From the NCBI RefSeq assembly GCF_037038585.1, contig NC_092526.1, forward strand, positions 40,993,501 through 41,057,500: 64,000 nucleotides of DNA, written 5' to 3'. The position numbers were made by a program, and so were the translations under genes. Source of the stretch: Patagioenas fasciata. Lineage: Eukaryota; Chordata; Aves; Columbiformes; Columbidae. The notes beneath the pieces were generated by a model. It saw only the letters and a list, made by a program, of their open reading frames with translations. It made no database searches and was not told the origin of the DNA. This document shows, in pieces, positions 34,229 through 46,389 of this stretch (position 1 is the first letter of the stretch; each line of letters begins with the position of its first letter).

Positions 34229-35110
34229 ATACGCAGAGTTAATTCACACCTGTTGCTACAAGTTGAACGTCATGTTCAGAATTAACTCATCCCTCATCCC
34301 ATCTGTTGAGGATGGGACACCCTCTCTTCCCCTCGGGAGTACTGGTCAGTGTTGAACAGGGCTCGGTAGTCATGGGCCAGGCCCCAGCACATTGCAGTGA
34401 TCTGTGTATCCCTGAAATTGCCAGGGTGACACCACATTTCTTCCAAACATATTACTATTTTTCAGGATTCTGCCCTTGTTCAGTGGTGAAGTTCCAAAGC
34501 ACCTGAGGCATGCATGGTCCTGGGTATTTGCTGATGCTATTCTCTCAGCCTTAGGGGAGATATCTGGATGATATTCTCAAATTACTTGCTAATCTTTGAC
34601 AAAACAGAAACAATACTCTCAAGAGACACTAATAGAAGTATTTTAACTACTCAAGGCTGTTCACCGTACTACTGATAACTTATTGTAATGAAGGAGGAAA
34701 CATCACAGAAGAAGGCAGCAAAGGTGCTATTCCATATTTCCTCCATAAAAAAACTATTGGAAGAAGAGGTGTAATTATAATTATCTCCACACGATGGTGG
34801 CCAAAGAACACTAATGTCTTCATTACAAAGCTCAAATACCAGATTAAACTCGAGGTCAGTGTTCTAATAACAAATTTCCCAGACAAAACATCACTAATCA
34901 TTGCAGCACACAGCAAGGTGCAAACTTGAGCACCCATTTTTAACTTGTACCACAAAAACAGGAGCAGAGTTCAGATCAAATAAACTAATATCAAGAACAG
35001 ATGAATCAATATTGTGACCCACAACTATTAAAAGATATAAATCCTTTAATATGCTCTGCTCAATCATTATCTCAAATTCTTCTTGCACCATGTTGGGTAC
35101 CAAAAAGGAT
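34229..35110. other. No gene recognised
   Basis: About 0.9 kb of A/T-rich unassigned DNA; the open frames are short and unsupported. Confidence 0.4.
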
Positions 35111-35580
35111 TGTTGTGGTTTAATCCCAGCCATCAGCTAGGACTACACAATCACTCACTCACTCTGCCTCCCCAAGTGGGGTGGGGGAGAGATGGGGGAA
35201 AGGAAAAAAACTCATGGATTGAGATAAGAACAGTTTGTTAGAATAGCAAAGGAAGAGATGATGATGATGATGATGATGATGATAATAATAATAGAATATT
35301 CCAAAAAGTGATGCAACATGAAATCACTTACTGTCCATAACACCAATTGTTTCCAAGTAGTGGTGTTTGAGCCCCATACAACTTCGTTTTATATACAGCT
35401 TGGGTCAGCTTTGCTCCTTCCCAAATTCTTCTGCATCTGGCAGAGTATGGGAAGATGAAAAGTCTTTTAACATCTGGCAACAACCAAAACATCAGTGTAT
35501 TATCAACATTCTTCTCAAACTAAATCCAAACCACAACTACTAGAAGGAAAATTAACTCTATCTCAGCTAAAACCAGAACA
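35111..35580 (-). mobile_element. Solo LTR, bird ERV-L-like family
   Basis: On the minus strand it starts TGTTCTGGTTTTAGCTGAGA and ends in the family's CCACAACA. Inner words match the LTR at 52058-52652. About 470 bases, containing a GAT/AAT trinucleotide run at 35257-35293. No clear target duplication. Fossil without internal sequence. Confidence 0.65.
35257..35293. repeat. (GAT)n/(AAT)n microsatellite
   Basis: About eight GAT units followed by about four AAT units, inside a solo LTR. Confidence 0.85.
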
Positions 35581-36769
35581 GTATCCACAAGGTCTCTGCT
35601 ATCCCGGCAAGGTCGCAGGGACCCAGCAAGATTGTGAAATGGAGACTGGAGGATGATTAACATCTCCTTCAGTAAAAGCCCATTGTGGGCACTGGAGAAC
35701 ACCCCGAGTCATGAGAAAAGCTCTGAGTCCTTTCCACAGCTTTAGACCCTTGGGAAAGAGCTCAGTGACAATGCAGCCCACCCAGTTGCATCTGTGTCTA
35801 CCACTGATCAGCACAGCCAGTGTCACCTATGGTCCTGCAACCAACTCACTCTGCAGAGCATCACTGCCAGGTTGGGGCCCTGTGGGGAGCACAGGTGAAG
35901 GGCCAGGAGCACCAGGCCAGATCAGAGGAGGGATGGGGGGAGATCAGAAAGGAGCTGACCTGGGCTGGAAGTTGCTTTGGAGAGAAAAATGCTGGTGTTC
36001 AGCTGCCTCAAGATAATACCCAGAGTTTAGGGTGCAGAGCCAGAAGTCCTTGCTGTCCTGGTGCTTCACCAGGCCAGGGAACTGGCTCCCCACCACTTGC
36101 CATCTCTCGGTGCCATTGTCCCTACTGATGGGTGGTATGGAAAGCAAGTCTGGGACCCTGTGTCTTCACTGAAGAAAGTATTGATCCAGGAGTCACATCA
36201 TTTTATGCTGACACTTCAGTACTGATGCCCAGAACATGTCCTTAAGACAACCTTCCCTACCCCTTTTGTCACCCTTACCCCAGAAATCTCCCCTAGACAA
36301 GGCTCTTTAGCTGGTCTGAGCTGGAGAACTGGGTTCCAGCTGTGACCACAGGAAGGATAAGGCCTCTCCTGGCTCCTCTGTAGGGCTGTCAGCCTCTGTG
36401 GTCCCGACCAGAAAAGGTAGCATTGAAAGGAGAACTTAGGAAACTGTAGACCTTCCCCATGCCCATTGGGGACCCTCAGGATGCCTCCCTCTGTCCAAAT
36501 ATCCAGCCCAGCTTGTTGCTGCATGGACACCCAGGAGAAACTGCCCCACGACCCTCATTCCAGACACCATCTCCTTCATCCTATACAGGCAGTGCCCTCC
36601 TCCTTATCACTGTGATGTTTCCAGGATCCCAAGAGACACCTGTTGGGAAGAGATGTTGGGTAGGGATATGGTGTCCTTCAGTGCTCCTCATTGTACCTCC
36701 TGCTGGGTTTTGTGCCACTGGTCACAACCCTCTGAGCCTGGCTCTTCAGTCAGTTATCAGTGGTGCTAC
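35581..36769. other. No gene recognised; weak OR-flank similarity
   Basis: About 1.2 kb. 35880-36060 faintly resembles the OR14 3' flank segment at 13860-14060 and its inverse at 42420-42640 (ggcca-gagca, gggctggaa, gagagaaaaa-gctg). Nothing else is recognised. Confidence 0.35.
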
Positions 36770-37017
36770 AGGAATATGACCATGAGCTTATTGAGCTGCA
36801 CTGGGAGGACGGTGGCTAACCAGACAAGGACACCTATTGTTCGTCTTGACTCAGCACTGGTGTGGTCACATCTGGAGTGTCATGCCCCAGAGTGAGGTTC
36901 CCCATTCTGGAGGAATGTGAATGAGCTGTCACGTGGTTAGTGAAAGTCTGGCTCATATGTGGAGATGTTGAGAGACCCTAACTTCTTTAGCCTGTTGAAG
37001 TGGAGGCTGAGGAAATA
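36770..37017 (+). mobile_element. CR1 LINE fragment
   Basis: Words in CR1 order: tcagcactggtgtggtcaca, tctggagtgtcatgcccc, atatgtggagatgttgagag and gttgaagtggaggctgagga. It ends exactly at the LTR that begins at 37018, which probably inserted into it. Confidence 0.55.
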
Positions 37018-37663
37018 TGCTGGTTTTACTGAAATTGAGTCAATTTTCTTCATGCATTTTGAGTTTCTTCTCCTTCATAGCTAGTACAGTCTTTTGTTCA
37101 GATTTACTATGAGAATAATGAGCTAACACTCCTTCTTCCCTGGGACAGAGTTATTTTTTTCTTTTAGTAGCTTTACAGTGTTTGCCATTTGGTGTGAAAG
37201 GACTGTCAGAACTCAGTGATATCTTGACTGTTGTCAGGGAAACCAAGGACTTCTTTGTTTATCCAGCTGCTGATGCAAATTGGTAGAAGGGGGCACAGAC
37301 AGGACAGCACCTAGATTGACACGCAGACTGATCAATGAAATATTCCCTATGATTAGTGTCATGCTCGGTGTAAAGCTGGAGCCGGCTTTTAAGTCTTGTT
37401 ACATCCATTACTTTGGGTTTTCCAGCTAGTTTGGTTAGTTCCATTCGGAACTTTCATTCTGTCAGGAGTTCAATGTTAGCTCGGCCTTTTGCTGTTCTGC
37501 CATTTTGCAGTTGGCCCTTGGGCCTTTCTGCCTTTTGCCTTTTTGCTCTTTCTTGCTGGGATCGGCTGTTTGGGACCACGGTGTTCCCTTCTCCAGGACT
37601 GACTGTTCCGTGTGACTGGAGTTACATGAGAGATTGCACTCAGTATGTTTTCTTAATTTAAAT

Positions 37664-37716
<53 letters not shown>

Positions 37717-38341
37717 TTAATTTACCTTGGCTGTTGTCAGTGAAACCAAGGACTTCTTTGGAGTCCAACTGCAGGTACAAATTGTAGGAGGGAGCACAGA
37801 CAGGACAGCAGCTTGATTGACCGCCACGTCAATCAATGAGCTATTCTCTACCATTAGTGTCATGCTCGATATAAAGCTGAAGATGCCTTTTCCAGCTAGA
37901 TAGTTCAGGTTTTCTGGCTAATTTGGTTAGTTCTGTTTGGAAGTTCCATTCCATTGAGATTTTGGTGTTAGTTCAGTTTTATGATATTTTGTTGTTTTTC
38001 AGTCAGCTCTTGGGCCTTTCTGCATTTTCATTTTTGCTTTCTCTTGCCGGGATCAGCTGTTCAGCACCAGGGTGTTCCCTTCTTTTGTGCTGGCTGTTCG
38101 GCACAACTGGAGTTATGTGGGGGACTGCACTGGGTATCATATATTTTATTTTATGTATATTTTAGTATGAGTACATTTTTGGTAGTGGTGTATTATTATT
38201 TTTATTATTTTTATTCTCTTATTATTTTTTCCTAAACCCACAAGTTTCTCCTTACCCTTTCAGTTCCCTCCCTTATCCTGCTTGGGGGGACTGGAAGCAG
38301 GATGTGAGGTCTTAGTTGGTAGCTGTGGTAAAACCATGACA
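37018..38341 (+). mobile_element. Solo LTR enlarged by an internal tandem duplication
   Basis: Starts TGCTGGTTTTACTGAAATTG and ends GTAAAACCATGACA, the ends of the same bird LTR family as 52058-52652. At 1.3 kb it is about twice the size of its relatives because about 0.45 kb is present twice in direct order (37215-37660 and 37735-38150), with a TATC microsatellite between. Bases beside it (aaata and agaaa) are at best a poor 5-bp duplication. Fossil. Confidence 0.6.
37665..37716. repeat. (TATC)n microsatellite
   Basis: About 13 perfect tetranucleotide units, at the junction of the two tandem copies within the LTR. Confidence 0.95.
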
Positions 38342-38389
38342 AGAAAGAGTAGCGGTAGCTTGAGAAATTTTGAAAATCGCTTTCCAAGA

Positions 38390-39270
38390 TGGTGGTATTT
38401 TATTTTGGGTTTATTTTTTTGGTAGTGCGAAACAGCATGAGGAAAGAAAACCATCAGAAACTGCAGCTCTGGAGGTCCAGAGTGGAACTCAGGATAAAGA
38501 AATGTCATTTTGAGCATAGTGCCATGGTCATTCGGAGGGAGTCTGGATCAGTCATGGCTTTGTGTTTCAAGGAACAGCTGGTGAGGATGGAGAGACAGCA
38601 GCACAGGTGGGGATGTACCAGGGTGAGAACAAGGTGGGGAAGCACATGGGTGACTGCAGCCTGTGGGGAAACAACCACAGGCCTGGGACAGTGTAGAATG
38701 GCCTGTGGTGGAGATGGCCAAGGGTGACGCTGGATGTCCCTGAATGACCCAAGGTCTTTGTCCCCTTGGCTATGGCTGATGTCACTGCCACTTAGTCCTA
38801 AGAGGAAACACATTGTCATCATGGCTGTGGGCCCTCATTTCCCACTTGCATGCCCCAACAGAGACATGGAGGTGTCACACCATTGTCCTTCACTTGGCAT
38901 CGCAATCCCCCCACATTCCCAGCAAAAGCCCTGAGACACACATGAGGAACAGGATCTCCCTTCCTAGGGCAGGTGGTCAAAGTTTGACCATCCTCCTTCA
39001 TCAAACAAACCAAGGGTTTTTGCAGCATCAGAGCTGCTGCACTTTGGCTTTACCTGATGCAATCACAGCCTCCGATTATCTGCTCTAACGAGTCCTTGGG
39101 GAGGCTTTTCAGTAATGACTCTCAGTGGGACCCATTAATGTTTCAAGGTACTTCGGAGTTTGTTCCTGACTTGGGCTTCTTGCGAAGATTCTTCAGTCTG
39201 TTCTTGGTATCTAAGATTCATGGACTCAGCACCAAATACACCATGGGGCTCATTAAAATACAAAAAGCCC
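38390..39270 (+). repeat. Third copy of the U block
   Basis: Collinear with 10160-10960 and, for its middle, with 1-190. Shared words include ggagggagtctggatcagtc, ctcagtgggacccattaa and aaatacaccatggggctcat. No gene is seen; the open frames differ between copies. Confidence 0.6.
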
Positions 39271-40896
39271 TAATGAGCCATATCTCTTCCTGTGATTTTC
39301 TTCAAGTCTTCAAGACTTGTACAAATAATTGGAGAGGTTTCAGTGGGATACTTCATGATGAAAATTTCATAAAGGAGTTATTTTTATTTCAATTGTATTT
39401 TTTTATCATTTTCGATTTTATAGAAGAAGTGATAGCAGCATTCTACAATGGACATTGATCCACAGGGTCTCCTAAAGACATTTGGACAGGCAGAAGAAGT
39501 AGACCCTTGAGGTCAGACACTGTATGGACAACCTCACTTCTCATCCCCCAAATCCCATGAGTTCCCTCATTGGCCACCTGGGACTTACATCACTTTTCCT
39601 CACATCAGACTTCTTCATTGAGGTCTGCAGGTAGATGGTGCAGCTCCTGTACACCAGCTCCCACCTGCTCTCCTTTGAGACAGGCACTGAAAGGCCAACA
39701 AACAAAACATAACCACTACACAATTTAATAAGCAGTGAAATACTTTCCTCAGCTGTATGTCTAAGGATATAATGAGGCCCATTGTCCACAAGGGGCATCT
39801 GTACAAAAACTGTTTTAGACAAAGAGATAGGAAAGGATAGATATAAACACAATTAAAATGTTGAGTAATGTCTTCACAAGACTTCTGAAAAATGGAGTTT
39901 CTGATTCCCTGAAGCTCAAAGCAGAAACCAGGCAGCAGTGAGAAATATGAATGATCGAAGAGCAAGCTGAGAAGGGAGACTGAGAGCACTGGGAAAGATG
40001 TGTGTCCAGACACGGTGCTGAAAGGTGTCCTTAGACATGGACATTTAATCAGTAGAGCTAGAAACTCCTGAATTATGAGGGAAATGAAACAATAGGTATT
40101 GGTAATTGAAGTAGAGGGGAAGATCAATATTTCTTCTCTTGCCATTAGTACAGACTGGAAATACCCATTCTGTCATGGTGGGAATACACTGCCAGTTTTT
40201 AAAAGTACTCCAATGATCCAGTTGATGAAAATGTGATTGTCTCTTTTTTGAAATGTAAAACAAAAATGTAAAATATTGCACCTTTCCAGACAGACAGTAT
40301 TTGTCTGACCATAAAGAGCCAGTGTCACTTTTAGGGGCCCCAGTGGCCCTGAGGTGCTGGTCTGGGATTGACATCTACCACAAAGGACCTGGGGGAGACC
40401 AGAGCACCTTGCAAGCTGCAGGTGGAGGCTGAGCAGGTGTTCCCAGGGCATCTACACTGGCACCACGTACCTGTGTCCCTGTAACTGAAGACATTTGTGT
40501 CCCAAATACATTCCTAGTTCAGGAAAACACTTTCCTTTTCAAAGAAAAGAAAACCCCACAAAGACTTAAAAAAAAAAAAAAAAAAGTATGTCAACACCTT
40601 CCTTTGCTTTGGATCTTTGTCTGCAGCTCTTCTTATTTTAATTTTCATTGGTATTAACGGACATTCGATGGGCCTACAGGCATTAAGGCAAGATAATTTT
40701 GTATCTTGCACAGAGCCCCATCCCATCAAAACTTTCCCTGCCCAGGACTCCTCAGAATTTGCGCAGAGCAAGTCACACTGAGGTATCAACCTCTCTTCAC
40801 TGCTTCAGATGTTGGTCTAGATGGTCACCTACAGCGCACAAGGATTGATGCCCCATAGACATCTGCTCTGCTCCAGTTAGAAACAGAGCCCAACAT
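39271..40896. other. No gene recognised
   Basis: A/T-rich DNA. A minus-strand open frame of 176 codons (39615-40145) shows no recognisable domain. About 39540-39690 pairs as an inverted repeat with 44880-45030 (shared atgcaagtcctaggtgg against atgtaagtcccaggtgg). Confidence 0.4.
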
Positions 40897-41640
40897 CATC
40901 ATACGATCATAAGAGAACTGAGATCGAAGGGACCTCAGCAGTCTGCAGTTCAACCTGTGACAAACTGGTTCAGACCGAGGTGTTTGAGGCTTGATTCAAA
41001 GTTTGAAAACCTCCCAGGACAGAGACTGCACAAACTCTCTGGGTGACCTGAGACAGCACTGAGCTCCTGGGGAAAAAAGTTTTCCTTATTTCCTGGTTGA
41101 ACCTCTCCTCTTTCACCTTCCACCATTTTTTTGTTGTACCACACACCATGGTGAAGAGTCTGGCTCTGCACTCTCCATCACCTCCTTGTTGGTACCAGTA
41201 GGCTGTGATGAGGTCCCTGTCAGCCTTCCCTTCTCTGGGCTGGACAAGCCCGGCTCCCTCAGCCTCTTCGCACAGGCAAAGTGCTCCAGTCTCTGGCTGG
41301 CCTGAGACCCTTTGCTCAACCCACTCCAGCTTGTCAGTATCTTTCCTGAAATGGGATCTGAGATCTGGATGGAAAATTCCAGAGAATCCCTTCCCTCGAT
41401 CTCCTGGCCATGTTCCTGGTCACACAGCACAGCATTCTGGTGGCCTCCCTTGCTGCCTCCTGTCCAGCTCCCTGCCAATCCAGACCTTTCCCACAGCTGC
41501 TCCCAGCCAGGCAGCCCCAGTCTGTGCCATTGCCGGGTGAGTCCCCTGCAGGGGCAGACACTGGTGTTTGTCCTGCTGGGGTTTCCTGAGGTTCCTGCCA
41601 AGATGTGTTTTTCTCCTCCTTGAACCCCTTCATTGAGTAC
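40897..41640 (-). mobile_element. CR1 LINE 3' fragment, divergent subfamily
   Basis: Antisense CR1-like text: accacacaccatggtgaaga, gtccctgtcagccttccctt, agtgctccagtctctggctg and tcccttgctgcctcctgtcc. The wording differs from the other CR1 copies here. No open RT motif remains. Confidence 0.5.
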
Positions 41641-42399
41641 AAAGGCCTGGGAGGGTGTTTCAGTACAGACCCAGGCACAGAAGGCATTGAGTCCCTCAGC
41701 ACTAGTGTCAGTGTCTGCTGTTATTAAATTCCCCTCCCCACCCAGCAGCAGCCCCACATTTCCCTTGTTCAGCCATAGTCCCTGACTCAGCCATTGAAGT
41801 TTTTGGTTTTGATCTTGACTTTTCTTGCAGCCACCAATTCCAGGTGAGCTTGGCCTTTCCCAAAGTCATCCCTGCTCAGCAAAAGTGATGCACATGAACT
41901 CCTTGCCTGTACATGTTCTTGCTGTCACCCCTGGCAGCTGCTTTGTTGCCCTTGCCTGCACCTTGTTCTCTGACTGCCCAGCCCTACTGCCCCACAGATG
42001 GTCCCACAGCCCCACGGTGCAGGCTCAGCACAGGACAGAGTGCATTCAGGGTGGGGAATGGTCTCCCAGTATGATGCCCACATCAGTCCTTGGTGCTTTG
42101 TCACCCCATTGCTCTCCTGTTGGGCAGCCTCTCCAAGCTGCTGGAGAGGCCGTGTCAGCTGTGGGGTCACAGACAGCCCTGCTCCAGGCTCTGCCAGGGT
42201 CCAGGCCAGGAGAGAGGCTGTGCAGGGCTGGCCATTCCCTGAGACAGGCCCTGAGCCCACCAGGAGGATGGACATGGCCTCACAGGGAACCTCACCTGTA
42301 AACCTGGGCTGAGCGGCCAGTGCTGGAAATGGCCCATGAAAGATGGCCAGTGGCTGGGGTGACAAAGGCCCTGGGCCACCTTCCTGGTCTGTCCAAGCC
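41641..42399. other. No gene recognised
   Basis: GC-rich DNA downstream of OR14 D. Long minus-strand open frames (up to 239 codons at 41925-42644) are composition effects: the same duplicated DNA near 13860-14060 does not keep them. Confidence 0.45.
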
Positions 42400-43234
42400 A
42401 CCAAGGTCACAGAGCAGCTTCCTGCATGTCTTTGATCCCTCCCACAAGCCCTGGCTCTGCACCACAACCCCTGGTGTGAATCTTCCCCCTGCGTGGCCAT
42501 GCAGCACGAGATACAGGCTGATGTTTTTCTCTCCCAGGTACTTTCCAGCCCATCCCAGCTCCCTTGAGTCTCTCGCACCTCCCCTGCCCACTCCCCACCC
42601 CCAATGGCCTCTGCCCAGCAAAGCCCAGTTTGGGCTGGTCCCACACCAGTGCCCGTTGCAGGTGCTCTGGGCAGTCACCCCACAGACTCTGCCCCTCTGA
42701 AGGGCACAGCAGCTCCTGGGGGTCAGAAAGGGGTCGCCCCAGAGGTGGGTGAACAGGCACAGCAATAGGAAAAGGAGGCACCTGTGTCCTTTGCCCTCCT
42801 CTCCAGCAGATCCTAAGAGGTCTGCAGCCCCTCCATGCCATCCCATCTCCCCAGAGCAGCACAAAACCCCTGGCCCTTGAGGTCCTCAAGAGCTCTTACT
42901 GCTCCAGGCACAGAGCAGCCTTCCCAAAGCTGGTGCTGCCAGGAAGGTGTTTTCATTTCCCATTTATCCCTCATGCATTAAGTATGGATCTCAGGAAAAA
43001 AAAAAAAAAATGCTGCAGATTCATTTATTTCACTTAAATGCAATGAGAGACTACCAATTTACATCAAGTCTCTGGGTCAAACAAGATGGGTGGATAATTA
43101 AGCAGGAGGGGATGAATAGTGACATTTCTTTGAAGACATCAACAGTGCAAGTGGAAAAAGAAAAAAAAAATGTAATCAAGGAAAGACAGACTTGGCATGT
43201 CAAGACATACACTGGGAGCAATTTTCAGAGGGAA
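42400..43234 (-). repeat. 3' flank of OR14 copy D, inverted duplicate of 13268-14095
   Basis: Reverse match to the OR14 B 3' flank over about 0.8 kb, including the poly-A signal at 43024-43029 and the GC-rich part further out. Confidence 0.75.
43024..43029 (-). other. Poly-A signal of OR14 copy D
   Basis: AATAAA on the minus strand about 205 bases after the stop, conserved with copies A and B. Confidence 0.5.
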
Positions 43235-43886
43235 TTAGGCAGCCTGTGGCTGCTGAAAACATCCAGTCATCAGCTTCTTTAGAGCATCCTTGGGCTCCAG
43301 GTTCCTCATGCTGTACATGAGGGGGTTCAGTGTTGGAGGTACCACTGAGTACAGAACTGCAATCATCAGATCCAGGGATGGAGAGGAGATGGAGGGGAGC
43401 TTCAGGTAGGCAAATGCACCAGTGCTGACAAACAGGGAGACCATGGCCAGGTGAGGGAGGCACGTGGAAAAGGCTTTGTGCCGTCCCTGCTCAGAGGGGA
43501 TCCTCAGCATGGCCCTGAAGATCTGCACATAGGACACCACAATGAAAACAAAACATCCCCCAAATAGAAAAGCACTAAAAGCAAGAAGGCCAGCTTCCCT
43601 GTGGTAGGAGTCTGAGCAGGAGAGCTTGAGTATCAGGGGGATTTCACAGAATAACTGTTCCAGGACATTGCCCTTGCAGAGTGGCAGTGAAAATGTATTG
43701 GCCGTGTGCAGCAGAGCACTGAGGAACCCAGTGGCCCAGGCAGCTGCTGCCATGTGGACACAAGCTCTGCTGCCCAGGAGGGTCCCGTAGTGCAGGGGTT
43801 TGCAGATGGCAACGTAGCAGTCGTAGGACATGATGGTGAGATGTGCGTATTTTGCTGATATTGCAAAGAAAAAGAGGAAGACCTGG
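43235..43886 (-). pseudogene. OR14-like olfactory receptor, 5' half missing (copy D)
   Basis: An uninterrupted frame for the last 217 or so residues of an OR14-like receptor, from TM3 (QVFLFFFAISAKYAHLTI) to the stop. DRY reads DCY, so the coupling arginine is Cys. TM4 to TM7 look normal: EIPLILKLSCSDSY, KAFSTCLPHLAMVSLFVSTG and NPLMYSMRN, ending GCFQQPQAA. The N-terminal part (TM1, TM2 and the first loop) is absent. At 43886 the sequence passes straight into an LTR, and beyond that LTR there is no OR sequence. The open frame seems to start MFLTKPG only because it extends into the LTR. A nonfunctional remnant. Confidence 0.92.
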
Positions 43887-44093
43887 TGTCCTGGTTTTGT
43901 TAAAAACAAGTTTCTCTTTTACTGAATTTGCCTGTCAGCTAAAGCCTTCATATTAGCTGCATTTTCCTGAAAAGCCAGATACATGTTTTGGTAGACATAA
44001 CAATGGTATGCTAAAGGGGGGGAGGCAGGGAAGAGTGGGTTAACAATACATCTGCCACAATTTTATTGTCACCCGGCAATCAAAATCTTGACA
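43887..44093 (+). mobile_element. Short solo LTR, same family as the ERV-L type 3' LTR
   Basis: Starts TGTCCTGGTTTTGTTAAAAA and ends CAATCAAAATCTTGACA. It matches both ends of the minus-strand LTR at 57128-57803 (also acatgttttggtagacat inside) but is about 207 bases against 676, so the middle is missing. No matching target duplication is visible. Fossil. Confidence 0.7.
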
Positions 44094-46052
44094 CCATTAA
44101 AACTTGGCAGGATGAATCCCATTCCTTGCAAAGAGTGTGCATAAACTGAAGAAACTCACCTCCAGCTGCCCAGCATGGTGAGCACCTCCCTGGCCTGAAT
44201 GATCAAGCATAGCTGTGTCCTGCCTGCAGAGCTGAGGAACTGTTCTCCACTTCTACAGAAAATATGAGCACATTTTTGGTCAGCTGAACTGCACTGAACA
44301 CTTTTCCTCCCCAGGCAATGTTTTCCTCTGATGCCAACATGGACATTTGCAGCACATGTGCTACACTCAGGAGAAGAAATATTGATTGTTCCTGTTACAA
44401 CCATGACACTGTGTGGTAACTCTCACTGCTTTTTCACATGTTTCCACAGATCCTGCCCAGACTTACCACTTCTAAAGGCTTCTGTTCTGCTGACTGTCTG
44501 GACTTAAACATTTTCCAGTGTCTGTCCAGCTTTTTTCAGCTATCCAGGTGCTTCTCTGAGTTTCAGGGAGTTAAAGCTTGCCCTGTCTGTCAGGAGTCTG
44601 TCAGGAGTCTGTCAGAAGGGCTCTTTAGCCAACTCCTTAATCATGTTTGTACCTTCCCTTTCCTGGGTATCTCACTGAAGGTTTTCCTCTGAAGTTATCC
44701 ACTGTGGAAAGGAGACTTCAATGGAAGCAACTTTGACTTCATATAGAGCTGAGGAATGTGTCCTATTTTTTACTTAACTATTAGTTTCTTTGTTTTTTTT
44801 CTTTCTTTCTTCTTAGCAAGTAAGAAACATCCTTCTGTGAGTCTGCATGGCGGTTGCTTTTTTTTTTTTTTTTTTTTTCAAATAAAACAGGTGGAAAATG
44901 GTGCACATGAGTTGAATCATGTAGCTGCAGACTTCAGTGAGAAAAGCTTAGATTTGAGAAAGCATGATGCAAGTCCTAGGTGGCAGATGATAGAATTGAA
45001 AGACGAAGGAAAAGGGGACGTGTCTCATAAGGAGACACTCCAGATCCATGTGAACTAGAGAAGGCTGATACCATTTGTTCTGTAAGAGGAAAAGTAAAAG
45101 AACACTGGAGGAATTTCCTTTTGAAAATCTGGTTTACTCTTATTTATTACTGAAGTCATGTTCTGTGTTTGGCTACACTCCTGAAATCTCTCTCTCTAAT
45201 CAGCCACATAAGTCTTGAAGACTGAAGACTTAAGGAAAATTATGCAGAGAGACTTGGCTTCTTAGTGCCTTTTTCATGTCCATGAGCCCTCTAGTGCTGA
45301 GTTCTTGAACTGCAGATGCTAAAGAACGAACAAGCCTGTGAAGAAGTGAAAGGCAGAGCAAACCTCAATTGTCTGAGGGCATTGGGAGCACCACTGAGGG
45401 TCATCACTGACAAAGCTGTGAAGACAATGACCAGCTGAGGTGCTCATCCCTGAGGACTGGTTAAACAAAAACTTGGAGACGCTGGTTTCAGGTGGTAAAT
45501 GCAACACATAGGTGCCTCTGATGCCATGGAAGTCCTTGATGTTTGTTTGGCACCAGAATGTCCAAGCCCTGACCCCCAGGGCCTGGTAAAAGAAATTCTT
45601 TCCACCACTTGCTGCCCAGGGACCTTCCTGGGGTCAGTGTGAATGGAGAGGGGTGGTAGCAGATGCTGTTGCTTTAACAACAAAACTGTGGTTTTCTGGG
45701 GATTTGACAATGCCTGTGAATTTCTCACAATCAGTCTGTCTTCTTTCATAGCCTGCTAATGCTCCTTGGTCACCTAAGATGTCCCAGTCCCAAACTTCCC
45801 TGCATCCTCAGAGGGTGACCAGGTTTCTCTATTCACCATTCATATATCCTGAAAGAAAACACAGTTGAGGAATAACATCATGGGAAGGAGAGGACCTTTC
45901 TGAGGCACTGCTGGGCTCTTAGAGGTCTAACTACTTATCCGAGGCTATCAGAGGAGTTTGGCAGCCACATTTGTATTGCAGATGGTTGGCCTGCAATGGG
46001 CAGGGAATGAGACAGAACTGCTATCAGAAATGCCCAGAAACCGAAGATTAGG
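44094..46052. other. No gene recognised
   Basis: About 2 kb without a supported gene. It contains a poly-T run at 44858-44878 and an inverted-repeat partner (44880-45030) of 39540-39690. Confidence 0.4.
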
Positions 46053-46385
46053 TGTGCAGGGTCTGGCTGGGGTAGAGTTAGTTTTCTTCATAACACCTGT
46101 ATGGTACCGTCCTTCGGATTTGTGACCAAAATAATGTGGGTGACAGAGGGATGTTTTAGCTACTGCTGAACAGTGCCTGCACAGTGTCAGGACCTTTTCT
46201 GCCTCTCACATTGCCCTGCCAGCAAGTAGGTTGGGAGTCGGTAAGAAGCCGGGAGAGGTCACAGCTGGGACAGCTGACACCAACTGACCAAAGGATCTTC
46301 CAGACCATATGACATCATGCTCATCAATCAAAGGTGGGGAAAAGAAGGGTGAAGGGGGAACATTCATGATAACTTGGGAAGACAA
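46053..46385 (+). mobile_element. 5' part of a bird ERV-L-like LTR
   Basis: Family words in order: gtctggctggggtagagtta, gggatgttttagctactgct, cctgccagcaagtaggttgg and gaccatatgacatcatgctc. The last third is missing and the sequence passes into telomere-like repeats. Fossil. Confidence 0.65.
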
Positions 46386-46389
46386 ATAC

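Noticed and set aside
37665-37716. Regularly spaced repeat as a CRISPR-like array
   Set aside because: It is a perfect TATC microsatellite with no spacers, in a vertebrate genome.
39615-40145. Minus-strand open frame of 176 codons as a novel gene
   Set aside because: No domain, A/T-rich hydrophobic composition, no splice or promoter support; the inverted partner near 45000 covers only its edge and does not keep the frame.
41113-42889. Overlapping minus-strand open frames of 122-239 codons
   Set aside because: They lie in a CR1 fragment and GC-rich OR14 flank; the duplicated counterpart near 13600-14060 does not preserve the same frames.
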